This document shows, piece by piece, positions 19,203 to 28,450 of a DNA stretch of 64,000 nucleotides. The stretch lies in contig JAGCPW010000044.1 of assembly GCA_017965495.1 (NCBI GenBank), positions 59,859-123,858 of the forward strand, in the 5' to 3' direction. The notes under the pieces are model-generated. The model was not told the origin of the DNA. It was given only the letters and a program-made list of their open reading frames with translations, and did not search any database. The position numbers were made by a program, and so were the translations under genes. Numbering within the stretch: position 1 is the first letter of the stretch; each line of letters starts with the position of its first letter. The DNA comes from Eubacterium sp. (GTDB lineage Bacteria; Bacillota; Clostridia; Lachnospirales; Lachnospiraceae).

Positions 19203-19658
19203 ATGGAGAGAAAGAATTACAGAAGAAATGATTACATTATGGGTAACACTGCTAGACAGTTAGAGCCTGCGGTACAGGATCGCCCACAAATCAGAAACAA
19301 TAGAGTTTCTGAGCGTAAGAAAATGAAGAGTGCTTACTCAATCAATGCCGGTTCAGTATTATTTATTACTATAGTCGGTATCTTGTGTGGTGCCACAATT
19401 ATGGCATACCTTTTCTTACACTCATCAATCTCAGAGACTAGAAACAATATTGCAAAGATTAAGACAGACATCAATACAGTTCAATCTCAAAATGACGCTT
19501 TGAAATATTCAATCAACACATATCAGGACTCAGAGAATGTTTACAAGGTAGCAACTAAGAAGTTGGGTATGCACCAGGCAAAGGGTAATCAACTATCTAT
19601 ATACAAATCTAGTGACAAAGGCTATACTGTACAGTATGGAGATATACCTAATAAATAG
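19203..19658 (+). CDS. ftsL: FtsL-type cell-division membrane protein
   Basis: 151 residues: a basic cytoplasmic head, one membrane helix at about 43-68 (SVLFITIVGILCGATIMAYL) and an extracellular coiled-coil segment (RNNIAKIKTDINTVQSQNDA). This is the FtsL/DivIC layout and the position between rsmH and the division PBP is that of ftsL. The ATG at 19203 with AGGGGAGA upstream is preferred over an in-frame TTG at 19176 that would overlap rsmH. Sequence conservation in this family is poor, so the symbol rests mostly on topology and place. Confidence 0.8.
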   Translation: MERKNYRRNDYIMGNTARQLEPAVQDRPQIRNNRVSERKKMKSAYSINAGSVLFITIVGILCGATIMAYLFLHSSISETRNNIAKIKTDINTVQSQNDALKYSINTYQDSENVYKVATKKLGMHQAKGNQLSIYKSSDKGYTVQYGDIPNK

Positions 19659-19660
19659 TT

Positions 19661-21628
19661 ATGAGTGAACGAACAGAACCTTCAAGGGGTTATAGAAAAA
19701 AAGGTTTAATTTTTAATACAAAAATGCAAAAAAAGCTAGCAGTTATCATAGCGATAGTTGTGCTAGCTTTAATTGCGTTGTGCTTTAGAATTTTATACAT
19801 TGACGTGACCAAAGGAAACGAATATTCTATAAAGGTTTTGTCTCAGCAAGGATTTACTAGTAGAACTATCCCTTACAAACGAGGAGATATCCAGGACAGA
19901 AACGGCAATGTAATGGCTACTAGTGTTATGGTTTATAACCTAATTCTTGATTCAAAAGTCATTATGAGCGATGAGAAGTTCCTAGAGCCTACAGTTTCAG
20001 CTCTCAGTGAATATCTAGATTTTGATAAAGACGAACTTCGCGCCGGAATCAAAAAACGTAAAGACAACAGTTACTGGATAGTAGCTAAAAACCTAGAGTA
20101 TGAAGAAATCGAAAAGTTTGAAAAGTACATCAAAGGTGATTATATAAAAGACGATAAAGACGAAGAAGCAGTTCAAAACACAAGAGGTGTTTGGTTTGAG
20201 AAGAAGTACAAGAGAATGTATCCAAACAATACACTAGCTTGTAGTACTATTGGTTTTGCTAACTCGAACAATGTAGCAGACATTGGAATGGAGAGTAGTT
20301 TCTCTAAGTACTTACAAGGTATTGATGGAAGAGAGTACGGCTATATGGATTCCGATAACAACATGGAAGGTGTTATCAGAGATCCTGTAGATGGAAACAC
20401 AGTAGTTTCTACTATCGATTCAAACATTCAAAGAATTGTTCAAAAGTCAGTTCGTAAATACATGAAAAAATATCATCCAAAGAGAATTGCTGTAGTGATA
20501 GCAGATCCTAACAACGGTGATATTTTAGCCATGTCAGATGATAAGGTATTTGACCTTAACGATCCTTACAATCTAGAGGAGTATTACTCCCAAGCCAAAA
20601 TAGATTCTATGTCTCAAAAAGATCAATCTGAAAAGATGAATGAGATTTGGAAGAATTATTGTGTATCAGATTCTTTTGAACCTGGTTCTACATTTAAACC
20701 GTTTACTATTGCAGCTGGATTAGAGGAAGGCAAAGTAAGTAAACGAAACTCATTTGGCTGTGATGGACACCAGCATGTGGGAGACTTTGATATCAAGTGT
20801 CACGTGGTAAGTGGACACGGAGTTTTAAGTTTGAAAGATGCTTTGGCGCAGTCTTGTAATGATGCCTTGATGCAGATTGGATTTAAAGTAGGGCCAAAGA
20901 AGATGGCTGAGTATCAGGCTAGATTTGGCTTTGGAACAAAGACTGGTATAGAACTTCCAAACGAAACAAGAGGTCTAGTATATGATAAAGATATGAGCTT
21001 GACTACACTAGCTACAAACTCATTTGGACAGAACTTAACTGTAAATATGATTCAGATGACTCAAGCATTTTCATCAGTAATCAATGGTGGAAATTATTAT
21101 GAGCCACATATTGCAAAACAGGTTATCAACAAAGATGGCGACTTGGTTAAGAGTTATGCTAAGACTTTGGTTAAGCAGACATGTACTAGAAATACTACAA
21201 CATTCCTTAGACAAGCTCTAAGAGAAGTAGTGCTAACTGGTACAGGAACTACAGCTGCTATAGATGGATATACAGTAGCAGGTAAGACTGGTACAGCCGA
21301 GAAGGTTAACACATCAGGAAGTGGAACAGGTCGTTTGGCTGGACAATATATCTTGTCATTCTTAGGAATGGTTCCTTGTGAAAATCCTAAGGTAGTGTGC
21401 TATACTCTTATGGATAGTCCAAGAGATAACACACAAGCAACAGCTTACAATACTGAACTTTGGACAAATATAATGAAACAAGTATTGCCTTATATGGGCA
21501 TTGAAAAAACAGAGAAGATAGAGGAAAAGGCAAAGAAGAAATCACTTGCTAAAGAATTCTACTCAAACGGAATTATTCAAGGTGATGATGGTTCGCTAGT
21601 TCTTAAAGATAAGACACTTGGTGAATAG
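19661..21628 (+). CDS. ftsI: Class B penicillin-binding protein, division transpeptidase
   Basis: Septal peptidoglycan transpeptidase. The 655 residues have a short cytoplasmic part, one membrane helix (about 25-45) and the PBP dimerisation domain (KRGDIQDRNGNVMAT). The transpeptidase domain has SxxK at STFK (Ser343), SxN at SCN (about residue 398), and KTG at Lys542. There is no C-terminal PASTA domain, so it resembles FtsI/PbpB of the non-PASTA kind rather than SpoVD. It starts two bases after ftsL, and mraY follows. Confidence 0.93.
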   Translation: MSERTEPSRGYRKKGLIFNTKMQKKLAVIIAIVVLALIALCFRILYIDVTKGNEYSIKVLSQQGFTSRTIPYKRGDIQDRNGNVMATSVMVYNLILDSKVIMSDEKFLEPTVSALSEYLDFDKDELRAGIKKRKDNSYWIVAKNLEYEEIEKFEKYIKGDYIKDDKDEEAVQNTRGVWFEKKYKRMYPNNTLACSTIGFANSNNVADIGMESSFSKYLQGIDGREYGYMDSDNNMEGVIRDPVDGNTVVSTIDSNIQRIVQKSVRKYMKKYHPKRIAVVIADPNNGDILAMSDDKVFDLNDPYNLEEYYSQAKIDSMSQKDQSEKMNEIWKNYCVSDSFEPGSTFKPFTIAAGLEEGKVSKRNSFGCDGHQHVGDFDIKCHVVSGHGVLSLKDALAQSCNDALMQIGFKVGPKKMAEYQARFGFGTKTGIELPNETRGLVYDKDMSLTTLATNSFGQNLTVNMIQMTQAFSSVINGGNYYEPHIAKQVINKDGDLVKSYAKTLVKQTCTRNTTTFLRQALREVVLTGTGTTAAIDGYTVAGKTGTAEKVNTSGSGTGRLAGQYILSFLGMVPCENPKVVCYTLMDSPRDNTQATAYNTELWTNIMKQVLPYMGIEKTEKIEEKAKKKSLAKEFYSNGIIQGDDGSLVLKDKTLGE

Positions 21629-21656
21629 TCTTTGTGAAGTTGATTAGGAGAGAAAA

Positions 21657-22673
21657 ATGAACGTAGTACAGTTTATAAAAGATAATGCGATACTGGTGAC
21701 AACCATTTCTATAATGTTGTCATTTGCCATAGTAATGATACTTAATCCAGTTGTAATACCATTACTTAGAAGGCTTAAGTTTGGACAGACTATAAGAGAA
21801 GAAGGACCAAAATCGCACCAGAAGAAATCAGGCACACCTACTATGGGTGGAGTTATTTTCTTGTTTGCGATCACTGTGGTTTCACTTATTCTAATATTTG
21901 TTTTCAAGTGCTACGACATAGTTCCAGTTTTACTCTTAACACTTGGTTTTGGGTTAATTGGTTTGATAGACGATTTAATTATTGTTGTTAAAAAAAGAAA
22001 CGAAGGATTATCAGAAATTCAAAAGTTTGCTGCGCAGATAGTTGTGACAGCATTGTTCTGTGTTTACCTTATAAAATATGTTGGAACATCCATCACTATT
22101 CCATTTGCATTTGGAGTAGAGTGGCATATGCCAATTTGGTTGTTCGTTATTTTTGTATTTATAGCAGTAGTGGGAACTGTAAACGGTGCTAACTTTACAG
22201 ACGGACTAGATGGTCTTGCTACTAGTGTTACAGTAGTGATTGCAGCATTCTTTATGATGGCTGCAAGAAAACTTGGCTATACAGGTAATGGCTATATGGC
22301 ATTTTCTGGTTCGGTTTTAGGTTCTCTATTGGGATTCCTAACCGTGAATTGTTATCCAGCTAGCATCTTTATGGGAGACACTGGTTCTCTAGCACTAGGT
22401 GGATTTGTAGCGGGAATGGCATGCGTTATGAGAATGCCACTTATAATTATTTTAGTAGCATTCATATATTTAATAGAAGTAATTTCAGTTATGCTTCAAG
22501 TAGCATACTTTAAATACACAAAGAAAAAATATGGTGAAGGAAAGCGTATCTTTAGAATGGCACCCCTTCATCATCACTATCAAGAAGGCGGACAGAGTGA
22601 AACTCAGGTAGTTAACAGATTTACAATCATCACATTCATTCTTTGTCTAGTTGCTTTCTTGTCAATAAAATAA
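21657..22673 (+). CDS. mraY: Phospho-N-acetylmuramoyl-pentapeptide transferase
   Basis: Membrane enzyme that makes lipid I from UDP-MurNAc-pentapeptide and undecaprenyl phosphate. The 338 residues carry about ten hydrophobic segments and the conserved loops FGQTIREEGPKSHQKK, GTPTMGG, the aspartate pair in LIDDLIIV, NFTDGLDGLA, FMGDTGSLALGG and the histidine loop PLHHHYQ. The start has TAGGAGAG upstream. Placed in standard order before murD. Confidence 0.97.
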   Translation: MNVVQFIKDNAILVTTISIMLSFAIVMILNPVVIPLLRRLKFGQTIREEGPKSHQKKSGTPTMGGVIFLFAITVVSLILIFVFKCYDIVPVLLLTLGFGLIGLIDDLIIVVKKRNEGLSEIQKFAAQIVVTALFCVYLIKYVGTSITIPFAFGVEWHMPIWLFVIFVFIAVVGTVNGANFTDGLDGLATSVTVVIAAFFMMAARKLGYTGNGYMAFSGSVLGSLLGFLTVNCYPASIFMGDTGSLALGGFVAGMACVMRMPLIIILVAFIYLIEVISVMLQVAYFKYTKKKYGEGKRIFRMAPLHHHYQEGGQSETQVVNRFTIITFILCLVAFLSIK

Positions 22674-22690
22674 GTTAGAAGGAAGTAGTT

Positions 22691-24067
22691 ATGGATCTTA
22701 GTCACGGAAAGTTTTTTGTTGCGGGCACTGGTAAGAGTGGAATAGCATCAGCAAACTTACTTGTAAAAATAGGATCAGAATTGATTCTTTATAACAGTGA
22801 TGAAAACACAGACTTTGACGAAGTCTCCAAACAATTGGAGAGTACGGACAATGTCACTTTTTTGAGTGGTGAAATAGATAAAGACTTTTTTAAAAACAAC
22901 CATGTAGATGTTTTGGTTGCAAGCCCTGGCGTTCCGCTTGAAGCTGATTTTATGGTAAAAGCCACAGAGGCAGGCATTCCAATTTGGAGTGAAGTGGAAC
23001 TAGCATACGTGGCAGGAAAAGGCCGTGTAATTGGAATTACTGGAACAAATGGAAAGACTACTACCACATCATTAGTGGGTGCGATTATGGAATCCTACTT
23101 TGATGATGTTAAGGTGGTTGGAAATATTGGAATCCCTTATACTACTACAGCATATGAATCCACAGATGAGACAGTGACAGTAGCAGAGATAAGTAGTTTC
23201 CAACTAGAGACAGTTCATTCATTTAATCCAGATGTATGTGCGATTCTAAACATTACACCAGATCATTTAAACCGCCATGGAACAATGGAAGTTTACACTG
23301 ACTGCAAAATGAGAATTGCAAAAAATCTAGATACAGATGAACCACTAATCCTAAATTACGAAGATGAAATTTTGCGCGACCACGCCAAAGATTTAAATTG
23401 CAAAATTGTTTGGTTTAGTTCAAAGCAAAAAGTTCCTTGCGGAGTTTATTTAGATGGTGAGGATATTGTTTACTTTGACCCAGACGAGGGTGATTCGCCA
23501 ATCAGAGTGTGCAACAAGAATGAAACTACATTAGTGGGAGTTCACAATTTGGAAAACATAATGGCAGCTGTTGCCATTTCAATAAATATGAAAGTGCCGG
23601 TGGAGAAGATTCGCGAGACTATCAAAAACTTCAAGGCAGTTCCTCACAGAATTGAATACGTTAACACTATAAATGATGTTATTTATTATAACGATTCAAA
23701 GGGCACAAATACTGATGCGTCTATCAAGGCTATCGAAGCTATGTCTAGACCTACTATTTTAGTAGCAGGCGGATACGACAAAGAAGTATCCTTTGATGAA
23801 TGGGCAAATGCTTTTGGCGACAAAGTCAAATGCTTAGTTGTTTTGGGACAGACTGCTAATCAAATAGAAGAAACTGTTAAAGCAAAAGGTTTTGACAATG
23901 TTATAAAAGTTGATTCTATAGAAGAAGCAGTAGAGAAGTGTTACGAAAACGCTAAGCCAGGCGATGCAGTTTTATTATCTCCAGCATGTGCTAGTTGGGG
24001 CATGTTTGATAACTATGAACAGCGCGGAGATATGTTCAAAGAGTGCGTTAACAATTTAGAGAAATAA
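22691..24067 (+). CDS. murD: UDP-N-acetylmuramoylalanine--D-glutamate ligase
   Basis: Cytoplasmic Mur ligase adding D-Glu to UDP-MurNAc-L-Ala. The 458 residues have the N-terminal Rossmann domain (VAGTGKSGIASANLL), the ATP loop GITGTNGKTTTTSLVGA at about 114-130, EISSFQLE, and the C-terminal DSKGTNTDA block followed by the GGYDKE segment. Eighteen bases separate it from mraY. No murF or murG lies next to it. Confidence 0.96.
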   Translation: MDLSHGKFFVAGTGKSGIASANLLVKIGSELILYNSDENTDFDEVSKQLESTDNVTFLSGEIDKDFFKNNHVDVLVASPGVPLEADFMVKATEAGIPIWSEVELAYVAGKGRVIGITGTNGKTTTTSLVGAIMESYFDDVKVVGNIGIPYTTTAYESTDETVTVAEISSFQLETVHSFNPDVCAILNITPDHLNRHGTMEVYTDCKMRIAKNLDTDEPLILNYEDEILRDHAKDLNCKIVWFSSKQKVPCGVYLDGEDIVYFDPDEGDSPIRVCNKNETTLVGVHNLENIMAAVAISINMKVPVEKIRETIKNFKAVPHRIEYVNTINDVIYYNDSKGTNTDASIKAIEAMSRPTILVAGGYDKEVSFDEWANAFGDKVKCLVVLGQTANQIEETVKAKGFDNVIKVDSIEEAVEKCYENAKPGDAVLLSPACASWGMFDNYEQRGDMFKECVNNLEK

Positions 24068-24081
24068 ATGGAAGGCTTAAA

Positions 24082-25257
24082 ATGGCAAGGGAGAAAGAAC
24101 AAGTAAAAAAACAGAAGAGTAAAAGTCGTAGTTCATACATTGACTACAACTTACTTGCTGTATGCATTATTACTATATTAATAGGATATGTATTACTTTA
24201 TAGTGCAAGTTCATACTCTGCTTCATCAACGCATGACGATTCATTGTTCTTCTTAAAGAGACAAATGTTTGCGACTGGAATTGGTATAGTAGGATTTGTA
24301 GTTGTTATGAAACTCGGCTACAAGTTCTTTGAAAAGTATGCTGATATTATATACTGGATTTCTCTTGCATCTATTGTTTTGGTTAGAACACCACTTGGAC
24401 TAGAACTTAACGGTGCTAGAAGATGGGTGGATTTAGGTTTTATTCAGTTCCAACCAGCAGAGCTTGTAAAAATTGCTGTCATTATAGTTACAGCATCCAT
24501 GATTTCAAAATGTAAAGATAAATCGTTGGAGAATCCAGTGGTGGCAGTGAAGATTTTCGCAAGAACTGCCTTGGCTTCAGCGCTATTATATGTGCTAACA
24601 TCCAATATGAGTTCAGCTATCATCGTTGGACTTATCGGATTTTTAATGATTGTGATTGCAGGACCAGGAAGAAAGTTCTACAAATACTTTTTAGGAATAC
24701 TAGGAGTGGGCGCAGCCGGCCTTGGCCTTGTAATGTTAATTAAAGGTTCTGGATTTAGAATTGCCAGAATTATGACATGGTTAAACCCTGAGCAGTATTC
24801 AGAAGAGGGCGGATACCAAATCATGCAGGGATTGTATGCTATCGGTTCAGGTGGCTTCTTCGGCAAAGGACTTGGAAACAGTGCACAAAAGCTTGGTACT
24901 TTGCCAGAGTCCACAAACGATATGATCTTTTCAATCATCTGCGAAGAGCTAGGTCTCTTTGGCGCGGTATGTGTAGTTGCGCTATTTATATTTATGATAT
25001 TCAGAATGAAGACAATCGCTATGAATGTTCCAAAGACAGATTTGTTTGGTTCAATGTTAGTGGTAGGAGTAATGCTTCATGTTGCAATACAGGTACTATT
25101 AAACATTGCGGTTGTTACCAACTCTATGCCTAACACAGGTGTATCGCTGCCGTTCATTAGTTACGGTGGAACGTCCCTGGCATTTTTGATTACCGAGATG
25201 GGACTTGTATTCTCGGTGTCTAAGACCAATGCCATGAGGGACAATCAAATTCAGTAG
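24082..25257 (+). CDS. ftsW: SEDS-family division glycosyltransferase
   Basis: Polytopic SEDS protein that polymerises lipid II at the septum together with the class B PBP. In 391 residues about ten membrane helices are visible. Family motifs are NGARRWVDLGFIQFQPAELVK and PESTNDMIFSIICEELGL, and the C-terminal SMPNTGVSLPFISYGGTS. It differs from RodA by context (murD upstream, divIB and ftsZ downstream). Confidence 0.93.
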   Translation: MAREKEQVKKQKSKSRSSYIDYNLLAVCIITILIGYVLLYSASSYSASSTHDDSLFFLKRQMFATGIGIVGFVVVMKLGYKFFEKYADIIYWISLASIVLVRTPLGLELNGARRWVDLGFIQFQPAELVKIAVIIVTASMISKCKDKSLENPVVAVKIFARTALASALLYVLTSNMSSAIIVGLIGFLMIVIAGPGRKFYKYFLGILGVGAAGLGLVMLIKGSGFRIARIMTWLNPEQYSEEGGYQIMQGLYAIGSGGFFGKGLGNSAQKLGTLPESTNDMIFSIICEELGLFGAVCVVALFIFMIFRMKTIAMNVPKTDLFGSMLVVGVMLHVAIQVLLNIAVVTNSMPNTGVSLPFISYGGTSLAFLITEMGLVFSVSKTNAMRDNQIQ

Positions 25258-25266
25258 GTATAAACT

Positions 25267-26028
25267 ATGGCACAAAAGAAACGATTAAGAACATGGGTAA
25301 AAGTAGTAATAGTGGCAATTCCTGTCATTGCGGGAATTGTCTGTCTTATTGTATTTGGTTTTAAACTAAAAGACATTCATTACACTTCTGATTTGAATCA
25401 GTTTACAAAAGAGGAAGTACAAGCGTATCTTGATGCTAATGATATAAACAATTCATTTACTCTATGGTTTAGAGATTTGATCGGAAAAGAAAAAGAGATT
25501 GATTTGTTTGAAGACTACGATGTAAGTTTTGAGTCAATAACAAGATTAAAAATAGAAGCTCATGAAAAACAGTTCAGGGGCTATATAAAAAATGACAAAC
25601 AGTTTTATTGCTTTGACGAGGACGGCAAACTTCTAAAGATTGCCCAAGAAAAAGTAAAAGATAAACCTAAAGTAATTGGTCTTACAATTACTAATGCTAA
25701 TCTTTATAAGAAGATTAAAGTGAGTAATCCAAAACAGTTCAATGCAGTTTTGCAAGTTGCAAACGGAGTATCGGATTACGATTTTGTCGTAAAGAAAATA
25801 TTAGTAGATAAGAATTGTGAAGTGTCGATTATCATAAGAAAGGTGAGAGTAGATCTTGGAACAACTACCAATTTGAAAAAGAAGTTGTCTGATCTAAACG
25901 ACATGAGTAATAACCTTAAAAAGTATAAAGGCACTTTGAATATGAAATTTGTCAATAATGAAGGTAAATATATATTGAAAAGAGAGAAAAAAGACGATAA
26001 ATCACAAAATATAGTGAAAAAACAGTAA
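25267..26028 (+). CDS. divIB: FtsQ/DivIB-type division protein
   Basis: 253 residues: a basic N-terminus, one membrane helix at about 11-33, then an extracellular domain containing a POTRA-like start (KLKDIHYTSDLNQFTKEEV) as in FtsQ/DivIB, which links the FtsW-PBP complex with FtsL/DivIC. The tail is highly basic. Sequence similarity to well-studied members is low, so the call leans on topology and its place between ftsW and ftsZ. The gap after it holds a strong separate promoter for ftsZ. Confidence 0.78.
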   Translation: MAQKKRLRTWVKVVIVAIPVIAGIVCLIVFGFKLKDIHYTSDLNQFTKEEVQAYLDANDINNSFTLWFRDLIGKEKEIDLFEDYDVSFESITRLKIEAHEKQFRGYIKNDKQFYCFDEDGKLLKIAQEKVKDKPKVIGLTITNANLYKKIKVSNPKQFNAVLQVANGVSDYDFVVKKILVDKNCEVSIIIRKVRVDLGTTTNLKKKLSDLNDMSNNLKKYKGTLNMKFVNNEGKYILKREKKDDKSQNIVKKQ

Positions 26029-26056
26029 AAAATACCTATATTTTGTAAATTTCTTG

Positions 26057-26085
26057 TTGATATTTTATCAATTGAATTGTAGAAT
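26057..26085 (+). promoter_or_regulatory. Promoter of ftsZ
   Basis: TTGATA (26057-26062), 17-base spacer, TAGAAT (26080-26085). Expected transcription start is about 26092, which leaves a leader of about 70 bases before the ftsZ ATG at 26161. The leader contains a small CCTC/GAGG hairpin followed by A and T tracts at about 26111-26138. Confidence 0.75.
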
Positions 26086-26160
26086 ATACATAGTATGAGT
26101 GGCTATGCGCCCTCTTACTATGAGGAAAAATTTTTTTATTCGATGAAGGAGAATGAAACG

Positions 26161-27288
26161 ATGTTAGAAATTACAACTAATGAAAGTGATGCAGTAGCTA
26201 AGATAATAGTTACTGGTGTTGGCGGAGCTGGAAACAATGCCGTTAACAGAATGATTGATGAAAACATTGGTGGTGTAGAATTTATTTCAGTAAATTCAGA
26301 CACTCAGATTTTGAAGAGAAGTAAAGCACCTACTACATTACAGATCGGTGAGAAAGTCACAAAGGGTCTTGGTGCAGGAGCTAAGCCAGAAGTTGGTGAA
26401 GCAGCTGCTGAAGAGAATGTAGAGGAATTAGCTCAACTACTAAAGGGTGCCGATATGGTATTCGTAACATGTGGTATGGGCGGTGGTACTGGTACTGGTG
26501 CTGCACCTGTAGTTGCACGTGTTGCTAAGGAGCAGGGAGCTCTTACAGTTGGTGTTGTTACAAAGCCATTTAGATTTGAAGCAAACACTCGTATGAGCAA
26601 TGCTGTTTCAGGTATTGAGAGATTAAAAGAAAACGTAGATACACTTATCGTTATTCCAAATGATAAGTTACTTGAGATTGTTGATAAACGTACTACTATG
26701 CCAGAAGCTCTTAAGAAAGCTGACGAAGTACTTCAGCAGTCAGTTCAGGGTATTACAGATTTGATTAATGTACCATCATTGATCAACCTTGACTTTGCTG
26801 ACGTTCAGACAGTTATGAGAGACGCTGGTGTTGCACACATTGGTATTGGTGAAGCTAGTGGTGACGAGAAGGCTGCAGAAGCTGTTCAGGCTGCTGTTAC
26901 ATCTCCACTTCTAGAGACTACTATCGAAGGTGCTAAGAACGTTATTATTAACATTACTGGTGATGTTAGCTTGTTTGAAGCAAACGAAGCTGCTAGCTAT
27001 GTTCAGGAACTTGCTGGCGAAAATGCAAATATCATTTTCGGTGTTAGATATGAAGACACATACCCAGATGAGTGCTCAATTACAGTAATGGCTACTGGTA
27101 TTGGTGATCCTGATAATGGTAAGGCTCAGAAATCTTTCGGCTTCGGTAAACCAGCTGCTCAGAAGCCTTTCGCTTCATTTAATAATGCAGGTACACAAAG
27201 TGCTGCTCCTCAGCCAGAGGCTAAAGAAGAAGCACCAGGTGTGGAAGAAAAAGCTATCAAGATTCCAGATTTCCTTCAGAATAAATAA
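26161..27288 (+). CDS. ftsZ: Cell-division GTPase FtsZ
   Basis: Tubulin-like GTPase forming the division ring. The 375 residues start [15 protein letters not shown], matching the Firmicute N-terminus. The GTP-binding signature [15 protein letters not shown], the T7 loop [11 protein letters not shown] and the C-terminal partner-binding peptide [10 protein letters not shown] are all present. An in-frame ATG at 26095 is rejected as start: it is about 3 bases from the expected transcription start and lacks a ribosome site, whereas 26161 has AAGGAG nine bases upstream. A terminator follows, so ftsZ can be expressed alone. Confidence 0.97.
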   Translation: MLEITTNESDAVAKIIVTGVGGAGNNAVNRMIDENIGGVEFISVNSDTQILKRSKAPTTLQIGEKVTKGLGAGAKPEVGEAAAEENVEELAQLLKGADMVFVTCGMGGGTGTGAAPVVARVAKEQGALTVGVVTKPFRFEANTRMSNAVSGIERLKENVDTLIVIPNDKLLEIVDKRTTMPEALKKADEVLQQSVQGITDLINVPSLINLDFADVQTVMRDAGVAHIGIGEASGDEKAAEAVQAAVTSPLLETTIEGAKNVIINITGDVSLFEANEAASYVQELAGENANIIFGVRYEDTYPDECSITVMATGIGDPDNGKAQKSFGFGKPAAQKPFASFNNAGTQSAAPQPEAKEEAPGVEEKAIKIPDFLQNK

Positions 27289-27302
27289 TCTATAAATTTC
27301 TA

Positions 27303-27332
27303 TGGGGCACAGATAGCTGTGCCCCATTTTTT
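27303..27332 (+). terminator. Intrinsic terminator of the dcw cluster/ftsZ
   Basis: Perfect 10-bp stem TGGGGCACAG / CTGTGCCCCA with an ATAG loop, followed by six T. Confidence 0.92.
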
Positions 27333-27369
27333 ATATCAGGAAAAAGTTTACTTTTACGGAGGTATAATT

Positions 27370-27819
27370 ATGAAATGTCCATATTGTGGAGCAGACGATA
27401 CTAAGGTTATCGATTCTCGTCCTGCAGAGGATAACAATGCTATTAGACGCCGTCGTCAATGTGAGAAGTGTAACAAGAGATACACTACATACGAGAAGGT
27501 GGAAAGCATTCCTATTATAGTTATTAAGAAAGATAATATCAGAGAACAGTATGACAGATCTAAGATTGAGAAAGGTATTATCAGTTCATGTAACAAGCGT
27601 CCAGTTTCTTATGAGCAAATCGTTCAGACAGTAGAAGAAGTGGAAAACGCTATCTTTAATATGGAAGAAAAAGAAATCTCAAGTAACGTTATTGGTGAGC
27701 TAGTTATGGAAAAACTAAAAGACCTTGACCAAGTTGCTTATGTTAGATTTGCATCTGTTTATAGAGAATTTAAAGATGTTAATACTTTCAAGAAAGAGCT
27801 TAACAAACTGCTTAAGTAA
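27370..27819 (+). CDS. nrdR: Ribonucleotide reductase repressor NrdR
   Basis: Zinc-finger plus ATP-cone repressor of ribonucleotide reductase genes. The finger MKCPYCG and CEKCNKRYTTYE gives two CxxC pairs, the linker IRRRRQC is typical, and the ATP-cone follows (IVIKKDNIREQYDRSKIEKG). The real start is ATG 27370 with ACGGAGG upstream, giving 149 residues; the frame is open further upstream but without support. In spore-forming clostridia spoIIGA-sigE-sigG often lie between ftsZ and nrdR, and here they are absent. Confidence 0.96.
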   Translation: MKCPYCGADDTKVIDSRPAEDNNAIRRRRQCEKCNKRYTTYEKVESIPIIVIKKDNIREQYDRSKIEKGIISSCNKRPVSYEQIVQTVEEVENAIFNMEEKEISSNVIGELVMEKLKDLDQVAYVRFASVYREFKDVNTFKKELNKLLK

Positions 27820-27828
27820 GGTGATTAC

Positions 27829-28329
27829 ATGTTTAAGAATTTATATCCAGATGAGTACTTGGATGGCATCGACAGTATAGACCTAGAGATGTATTATAAC
27901 CAAGGCATAAGAGGCATCATTACCGATGTTGATAACACAATCGTTCCTCACGGTGCACCAGCTGATCAGCATGCTATAGATTGGTTTAAGAAAGTGCACG
28001 ATATGGGAATTGATACTTGCATCATTTCCAACAATGATGAGCCACGTGTTCAACCTTTTGCAGATGCCGTAGGATCCAAATATATCTTCAATGCTCACAA
28101 GCCTAGTACCAAGAATTACAAAAGGGCTATGGAACTAATGGGCACTGATTTAAAGTCCACTTTGTTTGTAGGCGATCAGATATTTACAGACATTTGGGGA
28201 GCAAAGAAGACTGGAGTTCAAAGTGTAATGGTTAAGCTAATCGACAAACACGAAGAAATCCAAATCATTCTAAAGAGAATTCCTGAGAAGTTTGTTTTGT
28301 GGCGTTGGAGAAAACAATTAGAAAAATAA
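27829..28329 (+). CDS. yqeG: YqeG-family HAD IIIA-type phosphatase
   Basis: 166-residue haloacid-dehalogenase superfamily protein. The nucleophile motif is DVDNTIVPHG (DxDxT), motif II lies in IISNNDEPR, and motif III/IV is seen in KPSTKNYKRAM and LFVGDQIFTDIWGAK. Length and neighbour aroE match the family in Firmicutes. The physiological substrate is not known from sequence; a phosphatidylglycerophosphate phosphatase activity exists in related proteins but is not demonstrated here. Confidence 0.88.
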   Translation: MFKNLYPDEYLDGIDSIDLEMYYNQGIRGIITDVDNTIVPHGAPADQHAIDWFKKVHDMGIDTCIISNNDEPRVQPFADAVGSKYIFNAHKPSTKNYKRAMELMGTDLKSTLFVGDQIFTDIWGAKKTGVQSVMVKLIDKHEEIQIILKRIPEKFVLWRWRKQLEK

Positions 28330-28341
28330 AATAAAGTATAT

Positions 28342-28403
28342 AAAAAAGAAAACAGTAAGGTTGCGAACGACTTTCTAGTGAGAACCTTACTGTTTTCTTT
28401 TTT
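28342..28403. repeat. Long hairpin with conserved 20-nt loop (copy 1), terminator
   Basis: A perfect 21-bp inverted repeat (28342-28362 and 28383-28403) encloses the 20-nt loop GCGAACGACTTTCTAGTGAG (28363-28382). A-tract and T-tract at the two ends would let it terminate both yqeG and the convergent aroE. Nearly the same loop occurs, inverted, in the hairpin at 29386-29438 while the stems differ. Confidence 0.85.
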
Positions 28404-28450
28404 GTTGTCATATATTTTAATTTCTAATTGTTTTCTTCACGCTAGTACAA

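Noticed and set aside
26095-26160. Upstream in-frame ATG giving FtsZ 22 extra residues
   Set aside because: It falls about three bases after the expected transcription start, has no ribosome site and is absent from the family N-terminus.
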